From a virus, in the IMG/VR virus record IMGVR_UViG_3300018080_000309, positions 1 to 40,420 of that record: a stretch of 40,420 bases of DNA. One strand, 5' to 3'. This document shows, piece after piece, positions 28,195 through 35,327 of this stretch (position 1 is its first letter; each line of letters opens with the position of its first letter). The notes beneath the pieces were generated by a model. It did no database searches. It worked only from the letters and a program-made list of their open reading frames with translations, and was not told the origin of the DNA. The translations under genes and the position numbers were made by a program.

Positions 28195-28231
28195 GGCGGG
28201 CAGGCCGAAGCCATAGAAAGACCTGCCCGCC
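28195..28231 (-). terminator. Strong GC hairpin upstream of the ERF gene (not a classical terminator)
   Basis: GGCGGGCAGG and CCTGCCCGCC pair over ten bases with a 17-base loop; inside the loop side lies GGC-TTCG-GCC, a competing UUCG hairpin on the transcript. No T-tract follows, so it probably protects or processes mRNA, or attenuates transcription before the ERF/SSB genes. 28159-28251 holds nothing else. Confidence 0.6.
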
Positions 28232-28251
28232 GTTCGGAGGGAAAGGAGTGG

Positions 28252-28506
28252 TTATTCCATTGCCATGCGTTCAATAATTGTCAAGCTATCATTGCAGCCC
28301 GTGCAAAATGAACCCATTCTGTCCGGCTCAAACTCTCCGCAGCTCTTGCACACCACACCATCTTCAAAACATCTATCACACACCCAAACCGCTTCATCTT
28401 CCCAAGTCACTTCGTTCTGTTCAAGGTAGCAGTCAAAGTCGCCACCACATACCGGGCATTCTGCTTTCCAGTTTTCCGGCGGGTTTAACGGTCTTGTTTC
28501 TCGCAT
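28252..28506 (-). CDS. Zinc-ribbon protein, 84 aa
   Basis: Three CxxC knuckles and further cysteines ('AECPVCGGDFDC', 'WVCDRCFEDG', 'VCKSCGEF', 'SFCTGCNDS') form probably two zinc ribbons. Such small proteins in early operons often bind DNA, RNA polymerase or other proteins. Start ATG 28506 with GGAGGGG upstream. Confidence 0.75.
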   Translation of the reverse strand: MRETRPLNPPENWKAECPVCGGDFDCYLEQNEVTWEDEAVWVCDRCFEDGVVCKSCGEFEPDRMGSFCTGCNDSLTIIERMAME

Positions 28507-28518
28507 GGTTTCCCCTCC

Positions 28519-28716
28519 TTAATACTGATATGAGTTAATGGTTTTCTGCAAGTCAAGATCGGCTCTGTTAATCGCTTGCATCCGCTGACCGGCTTCGCTA
28601 TTCGGGTCAATGGCAAGCAACTCAAGCAATTTATCCAGAGCGTCAATGGCTTTAGATAAACTCTCGGCCCGTTCCCGCAACTCTTTGTAATACCGCACTT
28701 TTTTGTCGAGTGTCAT
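28519..28716 (-). CDS. Coiled-coil protein, 65 aa
   Basis: ATG 28716 with GGAGGGG upstream, overlapping the previous gene's stop. Heptad helices ('YYKELRERAESLSKAIDALD', 'LLELLAIDPNSEAGQRM'). No family recognised. Confidence 0.65.
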   Translation of the reverse strand: MTLDKKVRYYKELRERAESLSKAIDALDKLLELLAIDPNSEAGQRMQAINRADLDLQKTINSYQY

Positions 28717-28943
28717 GATCCCCTCCTGATTCGCTTTGTACCAGTCGCATTAAGATAATCCGAAATTACTTGCTGAGCATCTCCATCATAATACCAACCA
28801 TGCATTTTTTTTAATTCATCGTCTATTGATATTTCAACGCTCAACGAATCCCAATCTGATAATTTTAATCCCGCATCATTCATCGCACGGATAACGTCTA
28901 ATGCAATGTTAATATCTCGCGGACTAAACTTTTTGAAAATCAT
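28713..28943 (-). CDS. Hypothetical acidic protein, 76 aa
   Basis: ATG 28943 with GGAGGGG upstream. 'FSPRDINIALDVIRAMNDAG' then 'ISIDDELKKMHGWYYDGDAQ'. It overlaps the neighbours on both sides, as is usual in this operon. Function unknown. Confidence 0.62.
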   Translation of the reverse strand: MIFKKFSPRDINIALDVIRAMNDAGLKLSDWDSLSVEISIDDELKKMHGWYYDGDAQQVISDYLNATGTKRIRRGS

Positions 28944-29148
28944 GATCCCCTCCTTGTTTAACAGATATATTTATATATGTTTCATTAATAAAATCTTTAG
29001 CATATTGCTCGCCATCTTTTCCAAAATCTCTCGATATTTCGTCTACAATTTCAAAGGCGACATTCTGCTTGTCTGACCTACTATCAGGGTTTGTAAGCAC
29101 CTCTGCAATGATGTCTTTGATGTTCCATTTGTCTGTAAGCGTCAACAT
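28924..29148 (-). CDS. Hypothetical protein, 74 aa
   Basis: ATG 29148 with CAGGAGGGG upstream. Acidic, helical ('MLTLTDKWNIKDIIAEVLTN', 'EIVDEISRDFGKDGEQYAKD'). It overlaps the 76-aa gene by 20 nt. Function unknown. Confidence 0.62.
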   Translation of the reverse strand: MLTLTDKWNIKDIIAEVLTNPDSRSDKQNVAFEIVDEISRDFGKDGEQYAKDFINETYINISVKQGGDHDFQKV

Positions 29149-29150
29149 GA

Positions 29151-29423
29151 TTATCCCCTCCTGTTGTTAGGTACTTCAACGTATCCAAAAATACCACACA
29201 CCACATAGCCAAGCGTAAGCGTAGAATGGCAGGAATCACAAGTGCCGAAAACAAGATGCGAAGGCAAGGAGGTGTAAGTCTGTTGATAGGCACGGGTCTG
29301 CTCATGCCGGACTATGTGGGCGTGGTTACAGTTAGGGCGGGCAACGGAGGGGGTTCCGGGGGGTATTTGAGCAATACAAGCCCGCCCTTTAATTTCGTTA
29401 TTATTTGTTTTTGTGAGTTTCAA
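29151..29423 (-). CDS. First early gene, Cys/His-containing protein, 90 aa
   Basis: I choose TTG 29423 as start because GGAGG lies five bases before it; a GTG at 29447 would fall at the predicted transcription start of the promoter at 29452-29480. Begins LKLTKTNNNEIKGRACIAQI; contains 'ARPNCNHAHIVRHEQTRAYQ' and 'FGTCDSCHSTL', a possible zinc site, and a hydrophobic C-terminal stretch. The stop lies in the ribosome site of the next gene. Base composition is plain and the family unknown, so confidence is limited. Confidence 0.5.
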   Translation of the reverse strand: MKLTKTNNNEIKGRACIAQIPPGTPSVARPNCNHAHIVRHEQTRAYQQTYTSLPSHLVFGTCDSCHSTLTLGYVVCGIFGYVEVPNNRRG

Positions 29424-29451
29424 TGTCGCCTCCGCTTTATTGCTCACCTAT

Positions 29452-29480
29452 ATGTTAATCAAACAGATCATAAAAGTCAA
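29452..29480 (-). promoter_or_regulatory. Early promoter, sigma70-type
   Basis: On the minus strand TTGACT (29475-29480) and TAACAT (29452-29457) are separated by exactly 17 bases. The -35 matches the consensus at five of six positions, the -10 at four of six. It lies between the late terminator and the first early gene, the ideal place for the main early promoter. It has the best -35/-10 match I found in the window. Confidence 0.75.
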
Positions 29481-29505
29481 GGCTTTTTTTATTTATTTTT
29501 AAAAT

Positions 29506-29536
29506 AAAAACACGGGCTAACCGAAGCCAGCCCGTG
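29506..29536 (-). terminator. Rho-independent terminator ending the late operon
   Basis: CACGGGCT and AGCCCGTG form an eight-base stem with loop GGCTTCGGTT (29511-29536), followed on the minus strand by TTTTTATTTT. It lies about 30 nt after the last lysis-region gene and insulates late transcription from the early promoter 26 bases further on. Confidence 0.9.
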
Positions 29537-29567
29537 CGAGAAAGGAGGGAGAGAGGGAGAGGGGGAA

Positions 29568-29885
29568 TTACAATTTACTTACTGCGTCACGCACACCCAC
29601 TATGCCGAGGGCTGCCAGTATGCCGTAAATCACATCAAACGGCAAAGCCAGGCCCAGCGCATTGCAAACCGATATTGCTACTACGCAAACAGCGGCGACG
29701 TATGTTTTCCATCCGGCGTTACCGGATATTTCGGAGATGGCAGCCCGGAATGTAGCAAGGCCAAGCCCGCCTAAAACACCAAACACCCATTCGGGGACCA
29801 CTATACCGACTGCGAACAACACGACAAGGACTAAAAATATCCCTGCCACTATAAAAGTCTTTTTACCTTTCAACCATTCAATCAT
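29568..29885 (-). CDS. Membrane protein, putative holin, 105 aa
   Basis: Two or three hydrophobic helices: residues 10-45 ('TFIVAGIFLVLVVLFAVGIV') and 65-98 ('YVAAVCVVAISVCNALGLAL', 'VIYGILAALGIVGV'). Starts MIEWLKGKK. Size, topology and position beside the M15 endopeptidase make it a holin candidate, the pore that releases the endolysin. It overlaps the upstream gene as ATGA and is the last gene before the late terminator. Confidence 0.68.
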   Translation of the reverse strand: MIEWLKGKKTFIVAGIFLVLVVLFAVGIVVPEWVFGVLGGLGLATFRAAISEISGNAGWKTYVAAVCVVAISVCNALGLALPFDVIYGILAALGIVGVRDAVSKL

Positions 29886-30232
29886 TTTTTAACTCCTTTC
29901 AGGTATTCAATAATTAAATTAACAATCTCCAGCACCCTGTCCCATATTGTATTGTCTCCGTCCTTTTTTTTCTTAACTTGATCGTGTATAACGCCTACGC
30001 CTGTAAGTATACCGCCGATAGCCACAAGGCCCCAACCTGCAGGCATCCATATTGTTAATATATATCCTACCCCTTGCATGGCGAAACCTATATTGCGCTT
30101 ATTCCCGTTTAGTTTCCACCAAAGCCACTCTAAACCCTTGACTTTTTTTATTTCGGGCAAATCGGGTACCGGCAATTTATCTACTGGCAGCTGTAAGGGC
30201 TTCCCGCTCGGCTTCCTTCTTTTGATATTCAA
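29882..30232 (-). CDS. Membrane-associated lysis-module protein, 116 aa
   Basis: I set the start at TTG 30232, with AGAGG seven bases before; the frame is open further upstream inside the endolysin gene but without a ribosome site. N-terminus basic and Pro-rich ('KLPVPDLPEIKKVKGLEW'), then two hydrophobic segments ('GFAMQGVGYILTIWMPAGWG', 'GLVAIGGILTGVGVIHD'), a charged loop and an amphipathic C-terminal helix. Could be a holin or antiholin. Start is uncertain by some 20 codons. Confidence 0.6.
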   Translation of the reverse strand: MNIKRRKPSGKPLQLPVDKLPVPDLPEIKKVKGLEWLWWKLNGNKRNIGFAMQGVGYILTIWMPAGWGLVAIGGILTGVGVIHDQVKKKKDGDNTIWDRVLEIVNLIIEYLKGVKK

Positions 30233-30581
30233 GACGCTTCCTCTCGTTGTATTCAAAGTGGTACGGATCGTGAAAGCTCCAATCACCGCCCCATACCCCA
30301 CCCATTGCTTTCCACTTCATACCCATTATATTATATAGGGGATTGTCGATTAAAAACTTGCCATCTTTAAAGAGTGCAAAGTCTACAGCCAACCCCAACA
30401 AGTGCTTAGACTTCATGGTTTTAGATTTGCCGGACTTGTAAAGCATCAGCTGCTGTTGTATTGTCCGAGTCCAGGAAGTTACCTTGATAAAAGTTTCATC
30501 AACCTCTAATGCCACTTTTACATACTGCAGAAGCTCTACAACCATCCAAAGAAAATCTGCTTGTTTTTCTGAGAGTTTCAT
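30177..30581 (-). CDS. Endolysin, peptidase M15 (L-Ala-D-Glu / D-Ala endopeptidase type)
   Basis: 134 aa. The zinc-site motif S-x-H-x2-G-x-A-x-D is present in 'SKHLLGLAVDF' (His60, Asp67), and 'DPYHFE' supplies the third ligand His108; 'GGVWGGDW' is the family's typical turn. It cuts peptidoglycan stem peptides at the end of infection. No signal peptide, so a holin is needed. The C-terminus is a Lys/Glu-rich extension (KRLEYQKKEAEREA). Confidence 0.9.
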   Translation of the reverse strand: MKLSEKQADFLWMVVELLQYVKVALEVDETFIKVTSWTRTIQQQLMLYKSGKSKTMKSKHLLGLAVDFALFKDGKFLIDNPLYNIMGMKWKAMGGVWGGDWSFHDPYHFEYNERKRLEYQKKEAEREALTAASR

Positions 30582-30584
30582 GGC

Positions 30585-30923
30585 TTATTCGTTATATTTC
30601 CTGTCAATCGTTTTTCTTATCCAATCGACATCATTGGCTGTTATCGACATTTTTTCGTTGAGCTGACCCATTAGTGCCTCGGTACCTCGTAATCGTGAAG
30701 TAAGCGATACAATAGCGGCGCTATTAGCTTCTATTGCTTCCTTGTGTTGAGATTGTGCATAAACCAGCCCGCCTGCCTTGTATACCCAGCCTGATATTGC
30801 TATGATCAGTGTGACAATGATACCAAGTGTCAGTGTGAGCTTCGCTGTTTTCGGTTTAAGATTCGGCAGTCCAATATTAACAACTGTTCCACCATTGCCA
30901 TCGGATTTAAAAGCAGACGCCAT
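30585..30923 (-). CDS. Membrane-anchored coiled-coil protein, spanin- or holin-like, 112 aa
   Basis: ATG 30923 with AAGGAG upstream. One membrane helix ('LTLGIIVTLIIAISGWVYKA', residues 32-51) followed by a long coiled coil ('AIEANSAAIVSLTSRLRGTE'). Located directly upstream of the endolysin. This architecture fits an inner-membrane spanin or a phage hemolysin XhlA-like protein. No outer-membrane partner is recognised with confidence. Confidence 0.65.
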   Translation of the reverse strand: MASAFKSDGNGGTVVNIGLPNLKPKTAKLTLTLGIIVTLIIAISGWVYKAGGLVYAQSQHKEAIEANSAAIVSLTSRLRGTEALMGQLNEKMSITANDVDWIRKTIDRKYNE

Positions 30924-30947
30924 GCGATACTTCTCCTTGTTTGTAAA

Positions 30948-31349
30948 TCATAATGATATTGCCAGTCCAAATCTCCCACCGTAAGCGTATAAGTCTATTC
31001 TCTTGTCAATGCGTAACAACACCTCAATCCCGCATACTATAATAGCCCCCAAACAATCAGCGGCTAAGTCGCCTACAAAGTCAGCCCCGGACGGGTCAGA
31101 CCTGTAGCCTATTCCAAGCCCGTCATGGAACAGCTCGTAGTTAAATGCCATGAATGCCGAAAGCAGAACGGACTGTGTTTTGTTTAAGCCGATCGCACGG
31201 CCAGCCCCGTAGACTAAAGCGCCTTTTGCCATATGTCCCAAGGTCCAGCCGTCAAGCTGGGGCGATGAGATTTTCACACCAGCGATATGGCTTTGTGCGT
31301 GTACTGACATTGTCAATACAAGACATAGTACAATGATTATCTTTTTCAT
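30948..31349 (-). CDS. Signal-peptide protein, membrane-associated, 133 aa
   Basis: Sec signal MKKIIIVLCLVLTMSVHAQ (cleavage after HAQ or SVHA). The mature part has 'LDGWTLGHMAKGALVYGAGR', 'QSVLLSAFMAFNYELFHDGL' and 'VGDLAADCLGAIIVCGIEVL', a pattern resembling periplasmic/outer-membrane YfiM/DUF2279-like proteins. Within the lysis region; possibly an outer-membrane-facing lysis factor or cargo acquired from a host. Confidence 0.6.
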   Translation of the reverse strand: MKKIIIVLCLVLTMSVHAQSHIAGVKISSPQLDGWTLGHMAKGALVYGAGRAIGLNKTQSVLLSAFMAFNYELFHDGLGIGYRSDPSGADFVGDLAADCLGAIIVCGIEVLLRIDKRIDLYAYGGRFGLAISL

Positions 31350-31414
31350 TAGAGCCTCCTGTTTTGGGATTCTCTAAAAGTTAATCATTTTGGGGTGTAT
31401 TGTCAATAGATATT

Positions 31415-32122
31415 CTATTCAATAATAATTCCATCCATCAATGTCTTGCGCTGGTTCTCGATATGGTCAGCCGGATACAACGGGATATAATAGAATCTAT
31501 CCTCCTCCACATGATACAGGCCGAGCTTGCCGCCTTCATTCCAAAATAGCATCACCGCCTGATCCGGCATTAACCCCTTTGAGCGTTTGCGAATACTGGC
31601 CTCTGTCTCTGCATTGAAGGATATATAAGGCGGATCAACTCCACCCGTTGCCGTGATCTTGCCGCCAACTTTTAAGTTGCCTGAGAATGCGCCAGAGCCG
31701 GTAACGTCAAGTGTGCTGTCCGGTGATGCATCGTTTATGCCAAGCTTGCCGGATGTGTTAATGTAGCTATCTGCACCGCTTGCCGCATTGAAACTGATCA
31801 CCTTTGAATTGTTTTGGTATACCTGTACTTCGCCGTCGTCTGATGCGCCACTTAATCCAGTCAAAACATCTGCGCCTGCGGCTTCATAGGTGAACAAGTA
31901 TGCGCTCTTTACATTAATCACATCCTCAAGTTGATCCTTAAATTCTAATCTACCTTTAGATGAACCTAAACCGATCCAATCATCAGCACCTACTTTAATC
32001 GAGTCATCAATAGATATACCTGCATCAAACGTGATTAATTCGCTGAACGTTTTAAAAAATTGGCCCCATTGCGCAAACGCCAATGCCGGAAACAGAAGCA
32101 ATACAAATATCAGCTTTTTCAT
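31415..32122 (-). CDS. Signal-peptide protein with fibre-like repeats, 235 aa
   Basis: Begins with a Sec signal ('MKKLIFVLLLFPALAFAQ', cleavage after AFA). Mature part is beta-rich with a fibre repeat ('GKLGINDASPDSTLDVTGSG' followed by 'AFSGNLKVGGKI'), the same GxxGI...SPxxxLxV type as in the 798-aa protein. The C-terminus ('VMLFWNEGGKLGLYHVEEDR') is aromatic. 31350-31414 has only a short leader. Likely a tail-fibre or tip component, yet it carries an export signal. Confidence 0.7.
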   Translation of the reverse strand: MKKLIFVLLLFPALAFAQWGQFFKTFSELITFDAGISIDDSIKVGADDWIGLGSSKGRLEFKDQLEDVINVKSAYLFTYEAAGADVLTGLSGASDDGEVQVYQNNSKVISFNAASGADSYINTSGKLGINDASPDSTLDVTGSGAFSGNLKVGGKITATGGVDPPYISFNAETEASIRKRSKGLMPDQAVMLFWNEGGKLGLYHVEEDRFYYIPLYPADHIENQRKTLMDGIIIE

Positions 32123-32123
32123 G

Positions 32124-32570
32124 TTATCGCCTCCTTGATTCTATCCAACCGAACCGGCAAACTTCAAGCGTTACGCCTGTGTTAAGCGTCCGATTGTCCG
32201 AGCCGCCCGTTGCCCTGAAACGCCCGTGCTTGTAATTCTGAATAGCCGCATCAGTTATAATGTCACTTGCAACGGTTGAATCCGCTGAGATAGTATAGGT
32301 TACTAATGTTTCCCATTGAACCGCACTAAGCAGGGTAACATTTTCATCGCCGGTCACTTCAAAGACAAGCGTAATGTCAACCGAATCCTGTGCGATTGAA
32401 TCAGCGGCGGCATAGCGTACCGTCATATACGGGTATAGTTCAAACGTTGCCGTGGTATCCGGCGTTGTTCCAATGCATGACATATCATAGTCTGCCGCAT
32501 CGAAAAGCCCCTGACTATGCACCATTAAAGGCATTGCCAGAATGAACAGTAAAATGATTATTTTCTTCAT
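32124..32570 (-). CDS. Signal-peptide beta-sandwich protein, 148 aa
   Basis: Sec signal 'MKKIIILLFILAMPLMVHSQ'. Mature part is rich in Thr/Asp/Val strands ('VDITLVFEVTGDENVTLLSA', 'TLNTGVTLEVCRFGWIESRR'), a small beta-sandwich of unknown family. It lies one base from the next gene's start and may be an accessory surface or fibre protein. Confidence 0.65.
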   Translation of the reverse strand: MKKIIILLFILAMPLMVHSQGLFDAADYDMSCIGTTPDTTATFELYPYMTVRYAAADSIAQDSVDITLVFEVTGDENVTLLSAVQWETLVTYTISADSTVASDIITDAAIQNYKHGRFRATGGSDNRTLNTGVTLEVCRFGWIESRRR

Positions 32571-32809
32571 AGAGTTTTCTCCTGTGTTTCAGGTAACAAT
32601 TCCACGTTATAGCCTAATTGTCTCATTACTTTCCGTAAGTCTTGATCCGCCTTTGCGTTCATAAAGTTGACGGTGTTTGCCGCCCTGTTTTCATACTGCT
32701 TGATTGTATTGTTCATCCGTGAAACATAAAGCTGTGTAAAACCGGATGACAAGCACCAGGTCACGGCGATTAAAAGCAGAACCATTAAAACCTCTCTCCA
32801 ATACTTCAT
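32567..32809 (-). CDS. Small membrane-anchored coiled-coil protein, 80 aa
   Basis: ATG 32809 with GAGGAGG upstream. N-terminal membrane helix ('EVLMVLLLIAVTWCLSSGFT') then a charged helix ('NNTIKQYENRAANTVNFMNA'). Overlaps the next start as ATGA. Could be a spanin-like or fibre-region accessory protein. Confidence 0.62.
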   Translation of the reverse strand: MKYWREVLMVLLLIAVTWCLSSGFTQLYVSRMNNTIKQYENRAANTVNFMNAKADQDLRKVMRQLGYNVELLPETQEKTL

Positions 32810-32819
32810 TGTGTCCTCC

Positions 32820-32912
32820 TCATTTGTGTTTAATCATTAAGCCTGTCCGGTAATTGTGTGTACCGGCCGTTGCAAGGAAGCAGAGCAGCAGGGCTGTGAG
32901 CAAGTGTTTCAT
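32820..32912 (-). CDS. Signal-like micropeptide, 30 aa
   Basis: ATG 32912 with GGAGG upstream; the TGA at 32820 precedes the next ribosome site. 'MKHLLTALLLCFLATAGTHN' is a signal/membrane segment followed by a short basic tail. It fills the gap between two fibre-region genes. Confidence 0.55.
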   Translation of the reverse strand: MKHLLTALLLCFLATAGTHNYRTGLMIKHK

Positions 32913-32930
32913 TGGGCTTCCTCCAACACT

Positions 32931-35327
32931 TTAATTTCTATCGTTGGCTAATCGACTCGTTACCTGCCAATTAGTACCATCAAATACAGCAGTCACAACT
33001 TGACCTGCAAGGATTTCCCCCGTAGCCAAAGCAGTTGAGACTGATGCAGCGTCAGCAATAACAAGGGCATCCACATCGCCGACCTCTGTGATCTCAAGTG
33101 TTGCCCCGTCTGTGTTGGCAGTAGTAGCAATAAAGGTAACGGTCAATCCCGCAGTAAGGGCGGTGACACCTGGAAGTGATATTTCATAGTCATCATCTGC
33201 CTGTGCATCTGCAGCATAGTTAACAGTACCGCCAACAGTCAAATCTCCTGCTACATAACCACTACCCACTACGTACAACTCTTCTTGAGGATTCGTAACA
33301 GCAGCACCGCTCACAGTGCCATCTAAAGCATTTCCACTTGCATCATGCCATGTAGTGGCTGTGATACCATCGGGTTCGTATTGGGCTACACAGCCGATTT
33401 GCCTAACCTTATCGTTAGCATCGAGGGTCACATTTGTTCCGGTAGCGGTAAACTCGGTTCCTACATCATTACTTGCAGCACCATCAGCCGTAAAATCTTC
33501 GCCGTCTTGGGCTGTAATCCTGTATCGTTTTCCAACCGTTAAGCTGCCCGATGCAATTTCAGTCTGACTCGCCCCTATATACTTGTAAGGGACAGGTGCA
33601 CCACTTGATAAAGCCTGAATTTCGGACTCTGTAAGTTCTAAGTTAAAGAATAAAGCTCTGGAAACTTCACCATCAAAAGTGAAATTTCCGCTTGAAAAGT
33701 TGCCTATATACATATCAGAACCATTGTCCGACACCCTTGCTCCTTCAGGTGCCACGTTTTCCACAAAATCTATCGTTTCGCCGTTCACCCACATAGCCGG
33801 GTCATTAGAGGTTGCACCATTATTATAATTTACCGCAACCGAGTTCCAACTATTAATTGCTATATCTCGCACTGATGATGTCCAATAGCCATCCGTAGTG
33901 CTAAAATTCTGAAGTAGGCGAATATAACAGACACCCCCTGACTCACCAGTAACATTTAGATAACCAGTATTCTTTTCAAACAACATACCAGCATCATTTT
34001 CACCGTCTGAATTTGGGTGCATTGTAAAAAATACCGCACCCCCGTTATCAAATATATCATCAATAGTCGCATTATCAGAAACTTGTATATAATCATCCGT
34101 CCCATCAAACCGATACGCTGTCTTTCCAGCACCCGCTACAAGGTCAGGAATGTTCTGTGTGGATACAAGATATGCACCGTTCAGGTCTATGATGTTATCC
34201 ACCGCTGATATGCTTAATCCACCGCTTGAAGTCGTTGAAAAGTCAGTATAATACGTTGCACTTCCATCCGCATCGTTATAGGTAAGACGGAGATTGGCTC
34301 CTGTAGCTGAGTTGATTTCAAGGGCTTTGTCGGGGGCTGTAGTCCCTATTCCTACGTTGCCATCAGGCATCAATATAATATCGCCTTCTGCTGCATCTGC
34401 ATCCACAGTAGTTATTGTCAATGCTCCATCAGCAGCTACAGCAAAAGTAGCATAGTCAGCAGCTCCACCTGAAAGTTTTAATTGTGTTCCTACCTTATAC
34501 AATTCTAACAATTCATCGGGGTCTGTAACACCTATTCCTACGTTGCCAGAGTTGTCAATCCGCATCGTTTCTGATGTGTTAACGGTGAACCGCATGGAAT
34601 TAGTTGTATGGTCATAATTAATCGCACCCACATCATCATCTGCCGCATCGCCGAATAGAAGGTAAGAATCGCCTGTATTGCCGCCTTGGATATAAATGCT
34701 TGCATTAGTCGTGCCTTGAAACCGGCCGATAACCGCGCCGCTTGCTTCGTTTACGTGAAGCTTATTAGAAGATGAGGCCGTACCGATTCCCACGTTGCCC
34801 GATGCATCGACTTTCATAAAATCGCCGTCACCGCTTGCGCCGTTCGAAATCATAAAAGGCACATCTCCTGCCTCTGCAATTTCAAGCATAGCGTCCGGCC
34901 CTGTATCACCTATGCCGATATATCCATCATTGGTATCAACCGTTAGCCGTGTAGAGCCTTTAGTCTGCAAGGCGATTTGACCGGAATTGTCTGAATCAGA
35001 ATCAGCCTCTATAGTCGTTGATCCAGTATTAGTTATGCCGCCCGTGCCTGATGCAATACCCGTCAAAGCCGAACCGTCACCCGCAATAGAATTAACGGCA
35101 ATATCCTCATCGGTCAAAAGGCTGTCACGCATTGCCGTTACCAAATCATCCCAATGGCCTTTTTTGGCCGCCCACGATCCGCTTGATTTGTCAAACACGA
35201 TAAACATAACCGAGTCAGAAGGCGCAGACAAAAAGGATGTTAGCTCGGTTAAATTGTGACCTCGCGTCTGCGCAAACACCGGCGCAACCAACAGAAACGC
35301 CAGAAAAATAACAAATAGCTTTTTCAT
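32931..35327 (-). CDS. Large tail-fibre-type protein with signal peptide, GNVGIG repeats and LamG domain
   Basis: 798 aa. Residues 1-19 are a Sec signal ('MKKLFVIFLAFLLVAPVFAQ'). Residues about 20-130 are head-type sequence; 130-400 contain four GNVGIG-type repeats (e.g. 'GNVGIGTASSSNKLHVNEAS', 'GNVGIGTTAPDKALEINSAT') typical of trimeric phage fibres. Residues about 395-590 are a LamG/concanavalin-like lectin domain ('YRFDGTDDYIQVSDNATIDD', 'MYIGNFSSGNFTFDGEVS'). The C-terminus shares the VFDGTNW module with the 246-aa protein at 4373-5113. Probable receptor-binding fibre; the signal peptide is unexplained. ATGA overlap with the 547-aa gene. Confidence 0.82.
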   Translation of the reverse strand: MKKLFVIFLAFLLVAPVFAQTRGHNLTELTSFLSAPSDSVMFIVFDKSSGSWAAKKGHWDDLVTAMRDSLLTDEDIAVNSIAGDGSALTGIASGTGGITNTGSTTIEADSDSDNSGQIALQTKGSTRLTVDTNDGYIGIGDTGPDAMLEIAEAGDVPFMISNGASGDGDFMKVDASGNVGIGTASSSNKLHVNEASGAVIGRFQGTTNASIYIQGGNTGDSYLLFGDAADDDVGAINYDHTTNSMRFTVNTSETMRIDNSGNVGIGVTDPDELLELYKVGTQLKLSGGAADYATFAVAADGALTITTVDADAAEGDIILMPDGNVGIGTTAPDKALEINSATGANLRLTYNDADGSATYYTDFSTTSSGGLSISAVDNIIDLNGAYLVSTQNIPDLVAGAGKTAYRFDGTDDYIQVSDNATIDDIFDNGGAVFFTMHPNSDGENDAGMLFEKNTGYLNVTGESGGVCYIRLLQNFSTTDGYWTSSVRDIAINSWNSVAVNYNNGATSNDPAMWVNGETIDFVENVAPEGARVSDNGSDMYIGNFSSGNFTFDGEVSRALFFNLELTESEIQALSSGAPVPYKYIGASQTEIASGSLTVGKRYRITAQDGEDFTADGAASNDVGTEFTATGTNVTLDANDKVRQIGCVAQYEPDGITATTWHDASGNALDGTVSGAAVTNPQEELYVVGSGYVAGDLTVGGTVNYAADAQADDDYEISLPGVTALTAGLTVTFIATTANTDGATLEITEVGDVDALVIADAASVSTALATGEILAGQVVTAVFDGTNWQVTSRLANDRN

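Noticed and set aside
29226-29507. Plus-strand 93-aa frame opposite the first early gene
   Set aside because: It runs through the early promoter into the terminator and has no ribosome site; the minus-strand frame has GGAGG and fits the operon.
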